NCBI RefSeq assembly: GCF_004570325.1
Contig: NZ_SPQO01000010.1
Span: 105,020 to 169,019, forward strand
Length of the DNA stretch: 64,000 nucleotides
Source of the DNA: Mycobacterium sp. PS03-16
GTDB taxonomy: Bacteria; Actinomycetota; Actinomycetes; Mycobacteriales; Mycobacteriaceae
Reading direction: 5' to 3'
Numbering within the stretch: the first letter of the stretch is position 1; each line of letters begins with the position of its first letter. Position numbers and translations under genes: made by a program. The notes beneath the pieces were generated by a model. The model saw only the letters and a program-made list of their open reading frames with translations, ran no database searches and had not been told where the DNA came from. This document shows positions 29,091 through 39,414 of the stretch, piece by piece.

Positions 29091-30044
29091 TCAGAGCGAT
29101 TTCGGCGGCGGGGCGACCACGCCCAGAGCGTCCGGCACCGAGGTGAACGTCATGGTTTCGCGCCGCCCGATGTAATCCCCGTCGATCTGGCAGGCGACCG
29201 GTGCCTCGGCGGTGATCCGCACCCACGGCAGGTCGTCGTCGCGGACGAGATGGCGGGCGGCGGGATTGGGTTCGCGGGCGAACATCTGCCGGGCCAGCAA
29301 GAGGTTCGCCCAGGCGTTCATGCTCGTGGTGGCGAAGACGCCGAGGCCCGTTTCGAACGTGGTGCCGGGGTTGGTCCAGATGGGCCGCCGGTTGGCGTAG
29401 GTCCACGGGCTGGAGTTCGACACGAACGCGAAGTGCACGCCGCCGAGCGCATCGCGGTCGGGCAGGTGCAGCGTGAGCGTGGGTTCCTTGCGGACGCTGG
29501 CGAGCATCTCGCGGACCGCCACCCGGATGTAGCGCGAGGACGTCACCTTGCGGCCCTTGGCGCGCTGGGCCTCCACGGCCGCCACGACGTCACCGTCGAC
29601 GCCCATGCCCGCGGTGAACACCCCCCAGCGCTCACCGCAGTCCATCAGCCCGATCCGCCGGCAGGTTCCCCGGCGCCGGTAGTCCCCGAGCAGGTCGACC
29701 AGCTGATTGGTGGCCTCGATCGGGTCGGCGCTGATGCCCAGTGCGCGGGCGAAGACGTTGGCCGAGCCGCCGGGGACGACGCCGACCGCGGGGGCGCCGG
29801 CGTCGCGTCCGCATTCGGTGAGCACGCCGTTGACCACCTCGTTCACGGTGCCGTCCCCGCCGTGCACGATCAGCACGTCGACGCCGTCGCGGGCCGCCTC
29901 GCGGGCGATCTCGACGGCATGACCGCGGTGGTCGGTGTGGGCGATGGTCAGCTCGACCCGGCTCTCCAGCGCGTGAGCCAGCAGGTCGCGGCCTGCCGCG
30001 GTGGTCGACGTGGCGTTCGGGTTGACGATCAGCACGGCACGCAC
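29091..30044 (-). CDS. Diacylglycerol kinase-family lipid kinase
   Basis: Homologue of Rv3218. The 317-residue protein has the nucleotide-binding VNPNAT near the N-terminus, the catalytic-loop HGGDGTVNEVVNGV near 60-73 and the GVVPGGSANVFARALG block near 88-103, all typical of the DAGK/YegS/sphingosine kinase family. The C-terminal beta-sandwich ends with CQIDGDYIGRRETMTF. The GTG at 30044 gives VRAVLIVNPN; upstream in-frame sequence is not protein-like. It phosphorylates some lipid, but the substrate is not clear from sequence. Divergent from a small membrane protein. Confidence 0.9.
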   Translation of the reverse strand: MRAVLIVNPNATSTTAAGRDLLAHALESRVELTIAHTDHRGHAVEIAREAARDGVDVLIVHGGDGTVNEVVNGVLTECGRDAGAPAVGVVPGGSANVFARALGISADPIEATNQLVDLLGDYRRRGTCRRIGLMDCGERWGVFTAGMGVDGDVVAAVEAQRAKGRKVTSSRYIRVAVREMLASVRKEPTLTLHLPDRDALGGVHFAFVSNSSPWTYANRRPIWTNPGTTFETGLGVFATTSMNAWANLLLARQMFAREPNPAARHLVRDDDLPWVRITAEAPVACQIDGDYIGRRETMTFTSVPDALGVVAPPPKSL

Positions 30045-30083
30045 GAGGCAAGAGCCTAACGGCGAACCTCTAGGCTCGACGGC

Positions 30084-30506
30084 GTGACCGTATCCGCGCC
30101 GCCGTCCGTGCGCCGAGCCGCCGTCCTGGTGCTGGCAGAAGGCGCCGCCGGGCTGGTGGCCGCCGTGGTGTTCGTGGTGCGGGGGTTCCTCGGCGCCGAT
30201 CAGCACATCGTCAACGGGTTCGGCAACGCGGCGTGGTTCGCGATCGTCTTCGGCGGGGTGTTCGCCGCGGGCTGGGCGCTGTGGACGGGCCGGCGGTGGG
30301 GCCGCGGCCTCGCGGTGTTCACGCAACTGCTGTTGCTGCCGGTGACCTACTACGTCGCCGTCGGATCCCACCAGTGGTTCTACGGCATCCCGGTCGCCGT
30401 CGTGGCGCTGACCGCGCTGGCGCTGCTGTTCAGCCCGTCGACGATGCAGTGGGTCGGTGGTCAGGACCCGGCCAGCGCCGACAATTCGGGACCCGACACC
30501 CGGTAG
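30084..30506 (+). CDS. Integral membrane protein (Rv3217c-like)
   Basis: A 140-residue membrane protein with four predicted hydrophobic helices: about 12-32, 47-66, 75-92 and 98-117. No catalytic motif is visible and the function is unknown. The GTG start is 40 bases from the divergent lipid kinase gene. The last 15 codons overlap the convergent acetyltransferase gene. Position matches Rv3217c. Confidence 0.8.
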   Translation: MTVSAPPSVRRAAVLVLAEGAAGLVAAVVFVVRGFLGADQHIVNGFGNAAWFAIVFGGVFAAGWALWTGRRWGRGLAVFTQLLLLPVTYYVAVGSHQWFYGIPVAVVALTALALLFSPSTMQWVGGQDPASADNSGPDTR

Positions 30507-30940
30507 GTGATCCAGTCGGTCTGCGGTGTCCCGCCGACGCCGTCGTAGAGCGCGATCGCGTCGACGTTCCAGTCCAGCACCGCCCACGACAACCGGCTGT
30601 ACCCGTTGTCGACGCATTCGCGGGCCAGCGTGGACAGCAGCCGGCGCGCCAACCCGCGGCGGCGGAACTGCGGCCGCACGAAGAGGTCCTCCAGGTAGAT
30701 CCCGGCGACGCCGTCCCAGGTGGAGAAGTTGTAGAACCACAGCGCCCCCGCGGCGGGTCGGCCGTCGACCTCGACGAGGTGCCCGTTGACCACCGGCCGG
30801 TCACCGAAAAGCGCATTCCGCAACTGACTTTCGGTCAGGCGGCACTCGGCGGCGGCGTGTTCGAACTCGGCGAGCTCGTGCACCATCGCGGTGAGTTCGG
30901 CCTCGTCTCCGGGAGTCACCCGGCGGATCTCGACGGTCAC
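30461..30940 (-). CDS. GNAT-family acetyltransferase
   Basis: A 159-residue N-acetyltransferase of the GNAT fold. It begins VEIRRVTPGDEAELTAMVHELAEFE, and the acetyl-CoA-binding segment is LEDLFVRPQFRRRGLARRLL near 87-106. WNVDAIALYDGVGG near 126-139 is the usual C-terminal helix. It resembles the diamine/thialysine acetyltransferase branch, but substrate is unsure. The GTG start overlaps the entC stop as GTGA, so it is coupled to entC. Context matches Rv3216. Confidence 0.88.
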   Translation of the reverse strand: MTVEIRRVTPGDEAELTAMVHELAEFEHAAAECRLTESQLRNALFGDRPVVNGHLVEVDGRPAAGALWFYNFSTWDGVAGIYLEDLFVRPQFRRRGLARRLLSTLARECVDNGYSRLSWAVLDWNVDAIALYDGVGGTPQTDWITYRVSGPELSALAGS

Positions 30941-32049
30941 GGTGTTACCCCCAGTGCGGACAGGATAGTGGTGAATTTCGTTGTGGTCTCGTCGAGTTCG
31001 TCGTCGGGGTCCGATTCGGCGACGATGCCGCCGCCGGAGCGCGCCTGGGCGGTGCGCCGGTCGGCGGCCAGTTGTGCGCACCGGATGGACACCACCCAGC
31101 GGCCGTCGCCGGCGGCGTCGCACCATCCCACCGCGCCCGCGTAGAAGCCGCGGTCGCCCTCGAGTCGGTCGATGAGCGCGGCGGCGTCGGCGGTGGGCAC
31201 CCCGCCGACCGCGGGCGTCGGGTGCAGCGCGACCGCGAGATCCAGTGCGGTGGTGGTGGTGTCGCGCAGCCGGCCGGTGATCGGGGTGCTGAGGTGCCAC
31301 ACCGCGGAGGTCGCGCTGAGTTCGGGTTCGGGAGCGATCCGGACGTCGACGCACAGCGGGTCGAGCGCTCGGCGCATCTCGTCGATGACGACGGCGTGTT
31401 CGTGCCGGTTCTTCGCCGATGCGGCGAGCGCCGCGCCGCTGCCCGCATCGGCGGCCGGATCGGTGAACCGCGGTGCCGAACCGGCGAACGGCCGGCAGGT
31501 CACCACGTCGCCGCGGCGGGCCACCAGGAGTTCGGGGCTCGCGCCCACCAGCGCGGCGCCGCGGTAGCGCGCGCCCGCGGCGCTCAGGTCCGCCAGGTAG
31601 GAGTTCGCGCCGGCGTCGTCGTCGACCAGCCGGCGCAGCACCCCGACCGGGTCGATCGCCCCGTCGGCGGTGAGCTGCAGGGCCCGGGCGAGCACGACCT
31701 TGTGCAGGGCGGTGCCCGGTTCGTTGAGGAGGCGTACCGCCTCGGCCACCCGGTCCCGGTGTTCGGCAGGGGGCGGCACGAACGCCGCGATCCGCACGCT
31801 CGGCAGCGGCACCGCCGGCCAGGGCGGCAGCACGTCGGGGAAGGCGATCGACTCCGGCCGGAACAGCGCCGTCGGCGCCGACAGGTCGAACGGGAGCGCG
31901 CCGACGACGACCGGGGTCCGGCGCGAGGCCAGCGCGGCCTGCGCGTCGGCCAGCGCGGGGTAGGCGGTGTGCACGCCGTGGGCGATCACCGCACCAGCCG
32001 GGCCGGTGAGGACGAACGTCGGCTCGGGGTCGGGGACGCCTGCCGTCAC
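30937..32049 (-). CDS. entC: Isochorismate synthase-family protein EntC
   Basis: Converts chorismate to isochorismate, feeding menaquinone or siderophore synthesis. The 370-residue protein belongs to the chorismate-utilising family: KVVLARALQL near 116-125, ASPELLV near 172-178, TCRPFAGSAPR near 187-197, SAVWHLSTPITG near 260-271 and the C-terminal SGGGIVAESDPDDEL. The GTG start overlaps the gpm2 stop, and its own stop overlaps the GNAT start. Homologue of Rv3215. No mbtI-like lyase signature was seen. Confidence 0.9.
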   Translation of the reverse strand: MTAGVPDPEPTFVLTGPAGAVIAHGVHTAYPALADAQAALASRRTPVVVGALPFDLSAPTALFRPESIAFPDVLPPWPAVPLPSVRIAAFVPPPAEHRDRVAEAVRLLNEPGTALHKVVLARALQLTADGAIDPVGVLRRLVDDDAGANSYLADLSAAGARYRGAALVGASPELLVARRGDVVTCRPFAGSAPRFTDPAADAGSGAALAASAKNRHEHAVVIDEMRRALDPLCVDVRIAPEPELSATSAVWHLSTPITGRLRDTTTTALDLAVALHPTPAVGGVPTADAAALIDRLEGDRGFYAGAVGWCDAAGDGRWVVSIRCAQLAADRRTAQARSGGGIVAESDPDDELDETTTKFTTILSALGVTP

Positions 32050-32663
32050 GTCGGCGCGCACGAATGCGGGTATCCGGTCAGCGCCAGCGCACTGATCTGG
32101 CGCACCCCGTGCTCCCATCCGCACACCGCGATGGACGCCGCGACCATGGCGAACCGGATGCCGTCGGACAGCGGCAACTCGACCCAGCGGCTGAGCACGG
32201 CGCGGGAGAAGTGGCCGTGGCCGACGAAGATGACGTCGCGGGTCTCGAGATGGCCGAGCGCCAGCTCGACGGCGCGGTCGGCGCGGGCGCTGACCTGCCC
32301 CACCGATTCCCCGCCCGGGGCGCCGTGTGTCCAGATCAGCCAGCCGGGGTCGGATTCGCGGATCTCGGGGGTGGTGCGGCCCTCGTAGTCGCCGTAGTCC
32401 CATTCGACGAGCACATCGGATTCCTCGTCGACGGTCAGGCCGGCCAGCTTCGCGGTGTCCAGCGCGCGGCGGCGCGGACTGCTGATCACCAGCGGGTTGT
32501 CCAGAACCAGCCGGCTCAGCGCGTCGGCGGTCTGCGTGGCCTGTTCGCGGCCGGTCTCGGTGAGGTCGAGGTCGGTGCGGCTGGTGTGGCGGCCCGAGCG
32601 CGACCATTCGGTCTCGCCGTGCCGGATCAGCAACAGTCGATGGTCGGTCTGGCCCACGTTCAC
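32046..32663 (-). CDS. gpm2: Histidine phosphatase-family protein Gpm2
   Basis: Homologue of Rv3214, annotated as a phosphoglycerate mutase but reported to act as an acid phosphatase. The 205-residue protein has the catalytic LLIRHGETEWS near 10-20, SSPRRRALDTAKLAG near 62-76 and the second catalytic His in FVGHGHFSRAVL near 150-161. The GTG at 32663 is chosen; another GTG is two codons later. First gene of the gpm2-entC-GNAT unit and divergent from the ParA-like gene, 45 bases away. Confidence 0.88.
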   Translation of the reverse strand: MNVGQTDHRLLLIRHGETEWSRSGRHTSRTDLDLTETGREQATQTADALSRLVLDNPLVISSPRRRALDTAKLAGLTVDEESDVLVEWDYGDYEGRTTPEIRESDPGWLIWTHGAPGGESVGQVSARADRAVELALGHLETRDVIFVGHGHFSRAVLSRWVELPLSDGIRFAMVAASIAVCGWEHGVRQISALALTGYPHSCAPT

Positions 32664-32708
32664 CGATTCTGCCGCACGCCGCTGTGCCGGGCGGGTGTGC
32701 GTGTCAGG

Positions 32709-33524
32709 ATGGCACGTGTGACGCGGGTACTTGCGGTCGCCAATCAAAAGGGTGGGGTCGCCAAGACGACGACGGTGGCGTCGTTGGGCGCGGCGATGGC
32801 GGAGAACGGCAAGCGGGTGCTGCTCGTCGATCTCGACCCGCAGGGGTCGTTGACGTTCTCGCTGGGCCACGACCCCGACAAGCTGCCGGTCTCGGTGCAC
32901 GAGGTGTTGCTGGGGGAGGTGGAACCCGATGCCGCCCTGGTCGACACGCCGGAGGGGATGTGGCTGCTGCCGGCCAACATCGACCTGGCGGGCGCGGAGG
33001 CGATGCTGCTGATGCGCGCTGGGCGCGAACACGCGCTCAAGCGGGCGCTGGGCAAGCTGGCCGGCACCGTCGACCCGTTCGACGTGGTGATCATCGACTG
33101 CCCACCGTCGCTGGGGGTGCTCACCCTCAACGGGCTGACCGCCGCCGACGAGGTGATCGTGCCCCTGCAGTGCGAGACGCTGGCGCACCGCGGGGTGGGG
33201 CAGTTCATGCGGACGGTGTCCGACGTCCAGCAGATCACCAACCCGGACCTGAGGTTGCTCGGCGCGCTGCCCACCCTCTACGACTCGCGCACCACGCACA
33301 GCCGCGACGTGCTGTTCGACGTCGTCGACCGCTACGAGTTGCCGGTGCTGGCGCCGCCGATCCCGCGGACGGTGCGCTTCGCAGAGGCCAGCGCGTCGGG
33401 GTCGTCGGTGCTGGCCGGCCGCAAGAACAAGGGTGCGCAGGCCTACCGGGAACTGGCCGAGGCGCTGCTGCGGCACTGGAAGAGCGGGAAGGCGATGGCC
33501 ACGTTCACCCCGGAAGTCGGTTAG
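32709..33524 (+). CDS. ParA/Soj-like ATPase
   Basis: Orphan MinD/ParA-family ATPase, homologue of Rv3213c. The 271-residue protein has the deviant Walker A QKGGVAKTTT near 13-22, LLVDLDPQGS near 41-50 and IIDCPPSLGVLTLN near 121-134. No ParB gene is adjacent, so this is probably not the chromosome-partition ParA, which normally sits at the replication origin. The ATG at 32709 is chosen; a GTG three codons later is equally consistent. It converges with the next gene. Confidence 0.9.
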   Translation: MARVTRVLAVANQKGGVAKTTTVASLGAAMAENGKRVLLVDLDPQGSLTFSLGHDPDKLPVSVHEVLLGEVEPDAALVDTPEGMWLLPANIDLAGAEAMLLMRAGREHALKRALGKLAGTVDPFDVVIIDCPPSLGVLTLNGLTAADEVIVPLQCETLAHRGVGQFMRTVSDVQQITNPDLRLLGALPTLYDSRTTHSRDVLFDVVDRYELPVLAPPIPRTVRFAEASASGSSVLAGRKNKGAQAYRELAEALLRHWKSGKAMATFTPEVG

Positions 33525-33534
33525 TCCGGGCCGC

Positions 33535-34752
33535 TCACCCGCCGCCCACCGCCACCAGTTCGCCGCCGCGCTGTTCGAGGATCACCTCGCCGGCGACGGC
33601 GGGGACCACCGCGTCCTGCAACGGCGGTCGGGGCAGCGCGATGTGGCGCTCGCCGGTACCCGTTTCGGGATCGAAGACGTCGTAGCCGTCGGTGACCGGC
33701 ACCAGCAGCCGGTCGGCCATCTCGGTGGCCGGCCCGACGGGACGGTGACCGCCCGACGGCGTGACCGTGTACTTGTACCGCAGCCCGGCCGCCTCGAACA
33801 CCATCACCGCGTCGCCGCTCCACCAGGTCACCAGGTCACCGGCGCGCGAGGCGGTGGCCGCGGGCGAGGCAGGCGCGTTGACCAGTGTGCTGGCCACCGT
33901 GGTCCCGGTCTCGTCGATGACGTTGACCGTGGGCTGCGGCGTCGGCAGGTAGACCGCCGTCGTCGTGTCGGACACGGCGATGACGCGGGCGTCGGAATCC
34001 GCGGCCACCCCCGGCAGCTCGACGATCTTGATGTCGGGCGTGTCCTCCTCATCGGACGGCCGCAGCAGGGTGAGGCGCAACTCGGGTTCGTTCGGGCAGG
34101 CCTCGAGCACCGATACGGCGGTCGAACTCGCGGCGGCCGAGGTCAGCCGGCACAGCGGGGCGGCGGGCACGTCCGGTTTGATGCGCGCGTCGAGTGCGCC
34201 GTAGCTGAGCATGCGCACCATGTCGGAGCGCCACAGCTCGAGCCGCGTCGGACCGGCCGACAGCACGGTGGTGCCGTCGGCGGACAGCGTGACCTGCGGG
34301 TCGGCGTAGGCGGTACGGGCGTTGCCGCGTTTGCCGGTCCGGCCGTTGATGGTCATGACCTGCCCGCAGCCGCGGCTGTCGGGGTAAACGGCGACCGCAT
34401 AGTGGTACACCGACGTCACGCCGCACAGGTCGACGTCACGGGTGTAGCTCCACAGCGTCGCGCCGGTCGCCGGGTCGCGGCCCTCGACCGTGCGGCCGTC
34501 GCCGACGGCGACGGCGCCGCCCACGACGACAGGCCGGGTGGTTTTCGGGCTCGCGGCGCTCCACAACTGGCGCAGGGCCGCGGGCACCGCGGTGGCGGCG
34601 GGCGGATCGGGCACCGCGGTCTGGGCGGGCCGGCTGATCGTGGCCCTGGCGTCGCTCGTCCACCACACCAGGCCCGCGACCACCGCGAGCACGGCCACGA
34701 TCGAGACGGCGGCCAGTACGTCGCCGCGGGTGCGGCGTTCGGGTGGGACCAC
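33535..34752 (-). CDS. Membrane-anchored beta-propeller protein (Rv3212-like)
   Basis: A 405-residue protein with one membrane helix at about 13-31 and a large exported domain. The domain has repeated GRD-PATGATLW-, YDVFDPETGTGERH- and WWSGDAVMVFE-type blades like PQQ-binding propellers, though no redox cofactor site is evident. The GTG start is 17 bases downstream of the rhlE stop, so both genes probably share a transcript. Homologue of Rv3212. Function unknown. Confidence 0.8.
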   Translation of the reverse strand: MVPPERRTRGDVLAAVSIVAVLAVVAGLVWWTSDARATISRPAQTAVPDPPAATAVPAALRQLWSAASPKTTRPVVVGGAVAVGDGRTVEGRDPATGATLWSYTRDVDLCGVTSVYHYAVAVYPDSRGCGQVMTINGRTGKRGNARTAYADPQVTLSADGTTVLSAGPTRLELWRSDMVRMLSYGALDARIKPDVPAAPLCRLTSAAASSTAVSVLEACPNEPELRLTLLRPSDEEDTPDIKIVELPGVAADSDARVIAVSDTTTAVYLPTPQPTVNVIDETGTTVASTLVNAPASPAATASRAGDLVTWWSGDAVMVFEAAGLRYKYTVTPSGGHRPVGPATEMADRLLVPVTDGYDVFDPETGTGERHIALPRPPLQDAVVPAVAGEVILEQRGGELVAVGGG

Positions 34753-34769
34753 TGGAGGCCGGCGAGTGG

Positions 34770-36245
34770 TCAGCTGGTGGCGGTGGCGGCCTTGCGCGGG
34801 CGGCGGCGCCGCCGCCGGCGAGCCGTCGACTCACCGGTGGGCGCGTCGTCGCCGTCCTCGGTGACCGGCGGCTGGGCGTCGGCCGTGGCGTCGGCGTGCC
34901 CGCTGACGGGCTGGCCGCCGCGGGTGCGACGACGGCTGCGGGTGCGGGTGCGGGCCGGCTTGTCGGCCGGGTCGCGCTCCTCGCGCTTGGCCGTCGACTT
35001 GACCCGGGACGGGCCGACGTTGCCGGTGGCGTCGGTGGGGATGCCGAGTTCGGTGTACAGGTGCGGTGAGCTCGAGTACGTCTCGGCCGGGTCGGGGCAC
35101 TTCAGGCCGAGCGCCTTGTCGATCATCTCCCAGCGGGCCAGCTCGTCCCAGTCGACCAGGGTGACCGCCACACCGGTGCGCCCGGCGCGGCCGGTGCGGC
35201 CGATGCGGTGCACGTAGGTCTTCTCGTCTTCCGGGCACTGGTAGTTGATGACATGCGTGACGTCGTCGATGTCGATGCCGCGGGCGGCGACGTCGGTGGC
35301 GACCAGCACGTCGATGTCACCGGAGCGGAACGACTTGAGCGACTTCTCGCGGGCGATCTGCCCCAGGTCGCCGTGGACCGCGCCGACCTTGAAGCCGCGC
35401 TCGGACAGTTCGTCGGCGACCTTCTGCGCGGTGCGCTTGGTGCGGGTGAAGATCATCGTGGCGCCGCGGCCGTCGGCCTGCAGAATGCGGGTGACCAGCT
35501 CGACCTTGTCGAGGGCGTGTGCGCGATAGGCGAACTGCTCGGTGGTGTCGTGCGTGGCGGTGGCGTTCGGCGCCTCCGCGCGGATGTGCGTCGGCTGGTT
35601 CATGAACGTGCGGGCCAGCGTGATGATCGGGTCCGGCATGGTCGCCGAGAACAGCATCGACTGCCGGGTGTCCGGCGTCTGCCGCAGGATCCGCTCGATG
35701 TCGGGCAGGAAGCCCAGGTCGAGCATCTCGTCGGCCTCGTCGAGCACCAGCACCGACAGGCCGCCGAGCTGCAGGTGGCCCTGCTGGGCGAGGTCGAGCA
35801 GGCGGCCGGGGGTGCCGACCACGACGTCGGCGCCCCGGCGCAGCGCCTCGATCTGGGGTTCGTAGGGGCGTCCGCCGTAGATGGAGACCACCGACAGCTT
35901 GCGGTCACCGGCCGTGAGGTACTTCGCGGCGGCCTCGAGGTCGCCGTGCACCTGCATGCAGAGCTCGCGGGTCGGCACCACGACCAGGGCCCGCGGAATC
36001 CCGGTCAGGGCTTTGTCCTCGTCGGTGGCGACACGGTGCAGCAGCGGCACGCCGAACGCGTAGGTCTTGCCCATACCGGTGCGGGCCTGGCCGATGAGGT
36101 CTTCGCCGTCGAGGGCCAGCGGAAGGGTCAGTTCCTGGATCGCGAAGGGTTCGTGGATGCCGGCCTCGTCGAGCGCGCGGACGATCTCGTCGCGAACGCC
36201 CAGGCTGGCGAAGGTGATGGTGGCAGGTGTGATTAGAGGTGTCAT
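34770..36245 (-). CDS. rhlE: DEAD-box ATP-dependent RNA helicase RhlE
   Basis: RNA helicase probably involved in RNA degradation, ribosome assembly or cold adaptation. The 491-residue protein has Q motif region FAIQELTLPLA, motif I ARTGMGKT near 53-60, VVPTREL, GTPGRLLDL, DEAD near 170-173, SAT near 201-203 and HRIGRTGRAGRTG near 344-356. The tail after residue 420 is Arg-rich and low-complexity, which suggests RNA binding. ATG start with a long upstream leader (see 36246-36509). Homologue of Rv3211. Confidence 0.95.
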   Translation of the reverse strand: MTPLITPATITFASLGVRDEIVRALDEAGIHEPFAIQELTLPLALDGEDLIGQARTGMGKTYAFGVPLLHRVATDEDKALTGIPRALVVVPTRELCMQVHGDLEAAAKYLTAGDRKLSVVSIYGGRPYEPQIEALRRGADVVVGTPGRLLDLAQQGHLQLGGLSVLVLDEADEMLDLGFLPDIERILRQTPDTRQSMLFSATMPDPIITLARTFMNQPTHIRAEAPNATATHDTTEQFAYRAHALDKVELVTRILQADGRGATMIFTRTKRTAQKVADELSERGFKVGAVHGDLGQIAREKSLKSFRSGDIDVLVATDVAARGIDIDDVTHVINYQCPEDEKTYVHRIGRTGRAGRTGVAVTLVDWDELARWEMIDKALGLKCPDPAETYSSSPHLYTELGIPTDATGNVGPSRVKSTAKREERDPADKPARTRTRSRRRTRGGQPVSGHADATADAQPPVTEDGDDAPTGESTARRRRRRRPRKAATATS

Positions 36246-36509
36246 GCGGGAAAACGTGGCCTTTCATGGTCAGACATCGTGTTTTCACGCGCACACGAGT
36301 CTGACGATGAAGCGGCTTCGTCGCCCGAAGGGCGGTGCCGATCCGCTGGGCCCTGCGCTGTCGGAGGCGGGCCAACTGCGTGCACGCACATTTCTTCGGA
36401 GGCGGCCCGGTCTCTTCTGAGCCCTCTTCTCTGCCGCCGCCTGCTGCCATGATACCCCGGGCCGCTTTGCCGGCGGGGCACGGCGGCTCGCGGCGTTTAG
36501 AGTTGGGCC
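36246..36509. promoter_or_regulatory. Divergent region between rhlE and the ferritin-like gene
   Basis: A 264-base gap that must include both promoters. The rhlE side probably has a long 5' leader, as cold-shock helicase mRNAs often do. I see no convincing -10/-35 pair, riboswitch or hairpin. Confidence 0.3.
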
Positions 36510-37214
36510 ATGAATTCGACGCAGCCTGCCGCCGCCGGAGAGCAGACGGCGCCGCCGTCCGACGCAGGTCTGTCGCCTGATCATCCCGGTGTCGACGAGC
36601 TGTTCGCACTGCTGGCCTACGGCGAGGTCGCGGCCTTCTACCGGCTCACCGAGGAAGCCCGGATGGCGCCCAATCTGCGCGGGCGGATCAACATGGCCAG
36701 CATGGCGGCCGCGGAGATGAACCACTACGAGCTGCTGCGCGACGCCCTCGAACGCCGGGGGGTGGACGTGGTGCCCGCGATGACCCGCTACGCGTCGGCC
36801 CTGGAGAATTACCACCGCCTCACCACGCCGAGCACATGGCTCGAGGCGCTGGTCAAGACCTACATCGGTGATGCGCTGGCCGCCGACTTCTACTCCGAGA
36901 TCGCCGCGTCGCTGCCCGAGGAGGTGGCCGCGGTGGTGCGCGGGGTGCTGGCCGAGACCGGGCACTCGCAGTTCGTCGTCGCGGAGGTGCGGAGCGCGGT
37001 GACCGCCAGCGACCGGCAGCGCCACCGGTTGGCGCTGTGGTCGCGGCGGCTGCTCGGCGAGGCCATCACGCAGGCGCAGTACGTGCTGGCCGACCACGAC
37101 GAGCTGGTCGATCTGGTGATGTCCGGCGGTGAGGGCCTGACGCAGATGGCGGAGTTCTTCGACCGGCTGCAGCGCACCCACCAGGCGCGCATGCAGGAGC
37201 TCGGCCTGGCCTGA
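36510..37214 (+). CDS. Ferritin-like-fold protein (MiaE-like, Rv3210c family)
   Basis: A 234-residue protein with a four-helix-bundle ferritin-like fold related to the tRNA hydroxylase MiaE. Candidate metal ligands are the Glu in LAYGEVAAFYRL near 34-45 and the Glu/His in MAAAEMNHYELL near 68-79; a second pair may be DFYSEIAASLPE and ETGHSQFV near 150-157. MiaE itself acts on ms2io6A tRNA, but activity here is unproven. ATG start. Convergent with the MmpS-like gene, 3 bases apart. Confidence 0.75.
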   Translation: MNSTQPAAAGEQTAPPSDAGLSPDHPGVDELFALLAYGEVAAFYRLTEEARMAPNLRGRINMASMAAAEMNHYELLRDALERRGVDVVPAMTRYASALENYHRLTTPSTWLEALVKTYIGDALAADFYSEIAASLPEEVAAVVRGVLAETGHSQFVVAEVRSAVTASDRQRHRLALWSRRLLGEAITQAQYVLADHDELVDLVMSGGEGLTQMAEFFDRLQRTHQARMQELGLA

Positions 37215-37217
37215 GCG

Positions 37218-38069
37218 CTACTGCGTGCAGGTCGCGATCATCGAATTGTTGTTCTGCGCGACCAGCGTGGTGCCTGCCGCATCGGTGACCGAGCAGTTGA
37301 GCTGGCTACCGACGCTCGTCGCGGTCACCGACTTGAGCTCGACCCCGGGGTCGAGCACGACGGTCTTCGACCAGGGCAGCGCGACATTGACCTCGGTCTG
37401 CAGGGCACCCTGCCGGTCGGTGTAGATCACCGTGACCAGGTCGATCAGCGGCCGGTTGCCCGTCACCTGGTAGGTGATGGTGCGCGGGTCGGCCGCCGGT
37501 GGCGGCGGCGGGGCGGCCGCGCCGGGCGCCGGATCGACCGGAGGTGCCGCGCTGGGTTCCGGCGCGGGCGCCGGGGCGGACGGCGTCACCGTGGTGATCG
37601 TCTCGGGCGACAGCGACGGGGGCGGCGGGAGTAGCGGCGCGGCCGCATCCTGCCGCGGGGCCGCGGTGGCCGGGGGTTGGCTCTGGGCCGGCGAGGCGAC
37701 GGTGGCCGACACCGATCCGCTGTCTCCGCCGCCGAGGATCGCGACCGTGAAGAGCACCGCGATGAGCAGCGTCGCGCCGGCCACGCCGGCCACCCACAGC
37801 CACCGGCGGTCCAGCGCCACGGCGTAGGACTCGTACTCGACGTAGGCGTCGTAGTCCTCGTCGTAGGGGTGGTCGTCACCGTCGCCAAGTCGGTCACCGG
37901 TGGTGTCATGGCCGTCATGGCCGCCATACGCGTGATAGCCGCGGTCGTCGCGGTGCTGGTGTCTGCGCGACCGCCGGCTGCCGTATCCCGCGGCGTCGGC
38001 GGACAGGCGGTCCAGGGGTTCGGTCCGCTCCGACGAGGACGGCGAATAGGGCGTATAAGGCCTGGTCAT
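37218..38069 (-). CDS. MmpS-family membrane protein with His/Asp-rich N-terminus
   Basis: A 283-residue single-pass protein. The cytosolic N-terminus (about 36-82) is very rich in His, Asp, Gly and Tyr. A membrane helix lies at about 90-112, followed by a Pro/Ala-rich linker (about 130-205) and a C-terminal immunoglobulin-like MmpS domain from YQVTGNRPLIDLVTVIYTD to the end, with one disulfide-capable Cys pair. MmpS proteins assist MmpL lipid exporters, but none is adjacent here. Homologue of Rv3209. ATG start. Confidence 0.8.
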   Translation of the reverse strand: MTRPYTPYSPSSSERTEPLDRLSADAAGYGSRRSRRHQHRDDRGYHAYGGHDGHDTTGDRLGDGDDHPYDEDYDAYVEYESYAVALDRRWLWVAGVAGATLLIAVLFTVAILGGGDSGSVSATVASPAQSQPPATAAPRQDAAAPLLPPPPSLSPETITTVTPSAPAPAPEPSAAPPVDPAPGAAAPPPPPAADPRTITYQVTGNRPLIDLVTVIYTDRQGALQTEVNVALPWSKTVVLDPGVELKSVTATSVGSQLNCSVTDAAGTTLVAQNNNSMIATCTQ

Positions 38070-38328
38070 GACGGCTTTCGGGTCGACTACGGCGGTCCGG
38101 TTCCGATGCTAGCGGGGCCAATGTGACAGATGAGGTTCGGCGAGCGCGCAATTCGATCACGGTCCGGCGTCGGTTCGATCGCCGGCCGTGACGGCGGAGT
38201 GACCGGTTCGGCGGCCGGCTTCGCGCAGCGCGTAACGACCGCGGCGGCGCGCCGGGCCCCGCTTCCACTAGCCTTTCGGGCGACGGGCCGGCACGGCCCC
38301 AGCGACGGTACGAAGGGAAGTGTTCAGC
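38070..38328. other. Divergent non-coding gap
   Basis: About 259 bases between the MmpS-like gene and the TB9.4 gene. It must contain both promoters. A short G/C-rich dyad around GGGCCGGCACGGCCC (near 38285-38300) precedes the TB9.4 start. I see nothing else. Confidence 0.3.
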
Positions 38329-39268
<940 letters not shown>

Positions 39269-39414
39269 TCATCTGGCGCCCATGGTGGTGCTCGGCGCAG
39301 GCGCCCATCGCTCGACCCTACTACCGATCGTCGGGCCGGTGCGCCAGGACACCGGCCGCAGACCCGGTGGCGCGCCGGGGACGTCGGGACACGGGTCTGT
39401 GCCATTCTGGTCCG

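Noticed and set aside
32709..33524. Chromosomal parA of a parABS system
   Set aside because: No parB or parS-like sequence is near; gene order matches the orphan ParA-like Rv3213c.
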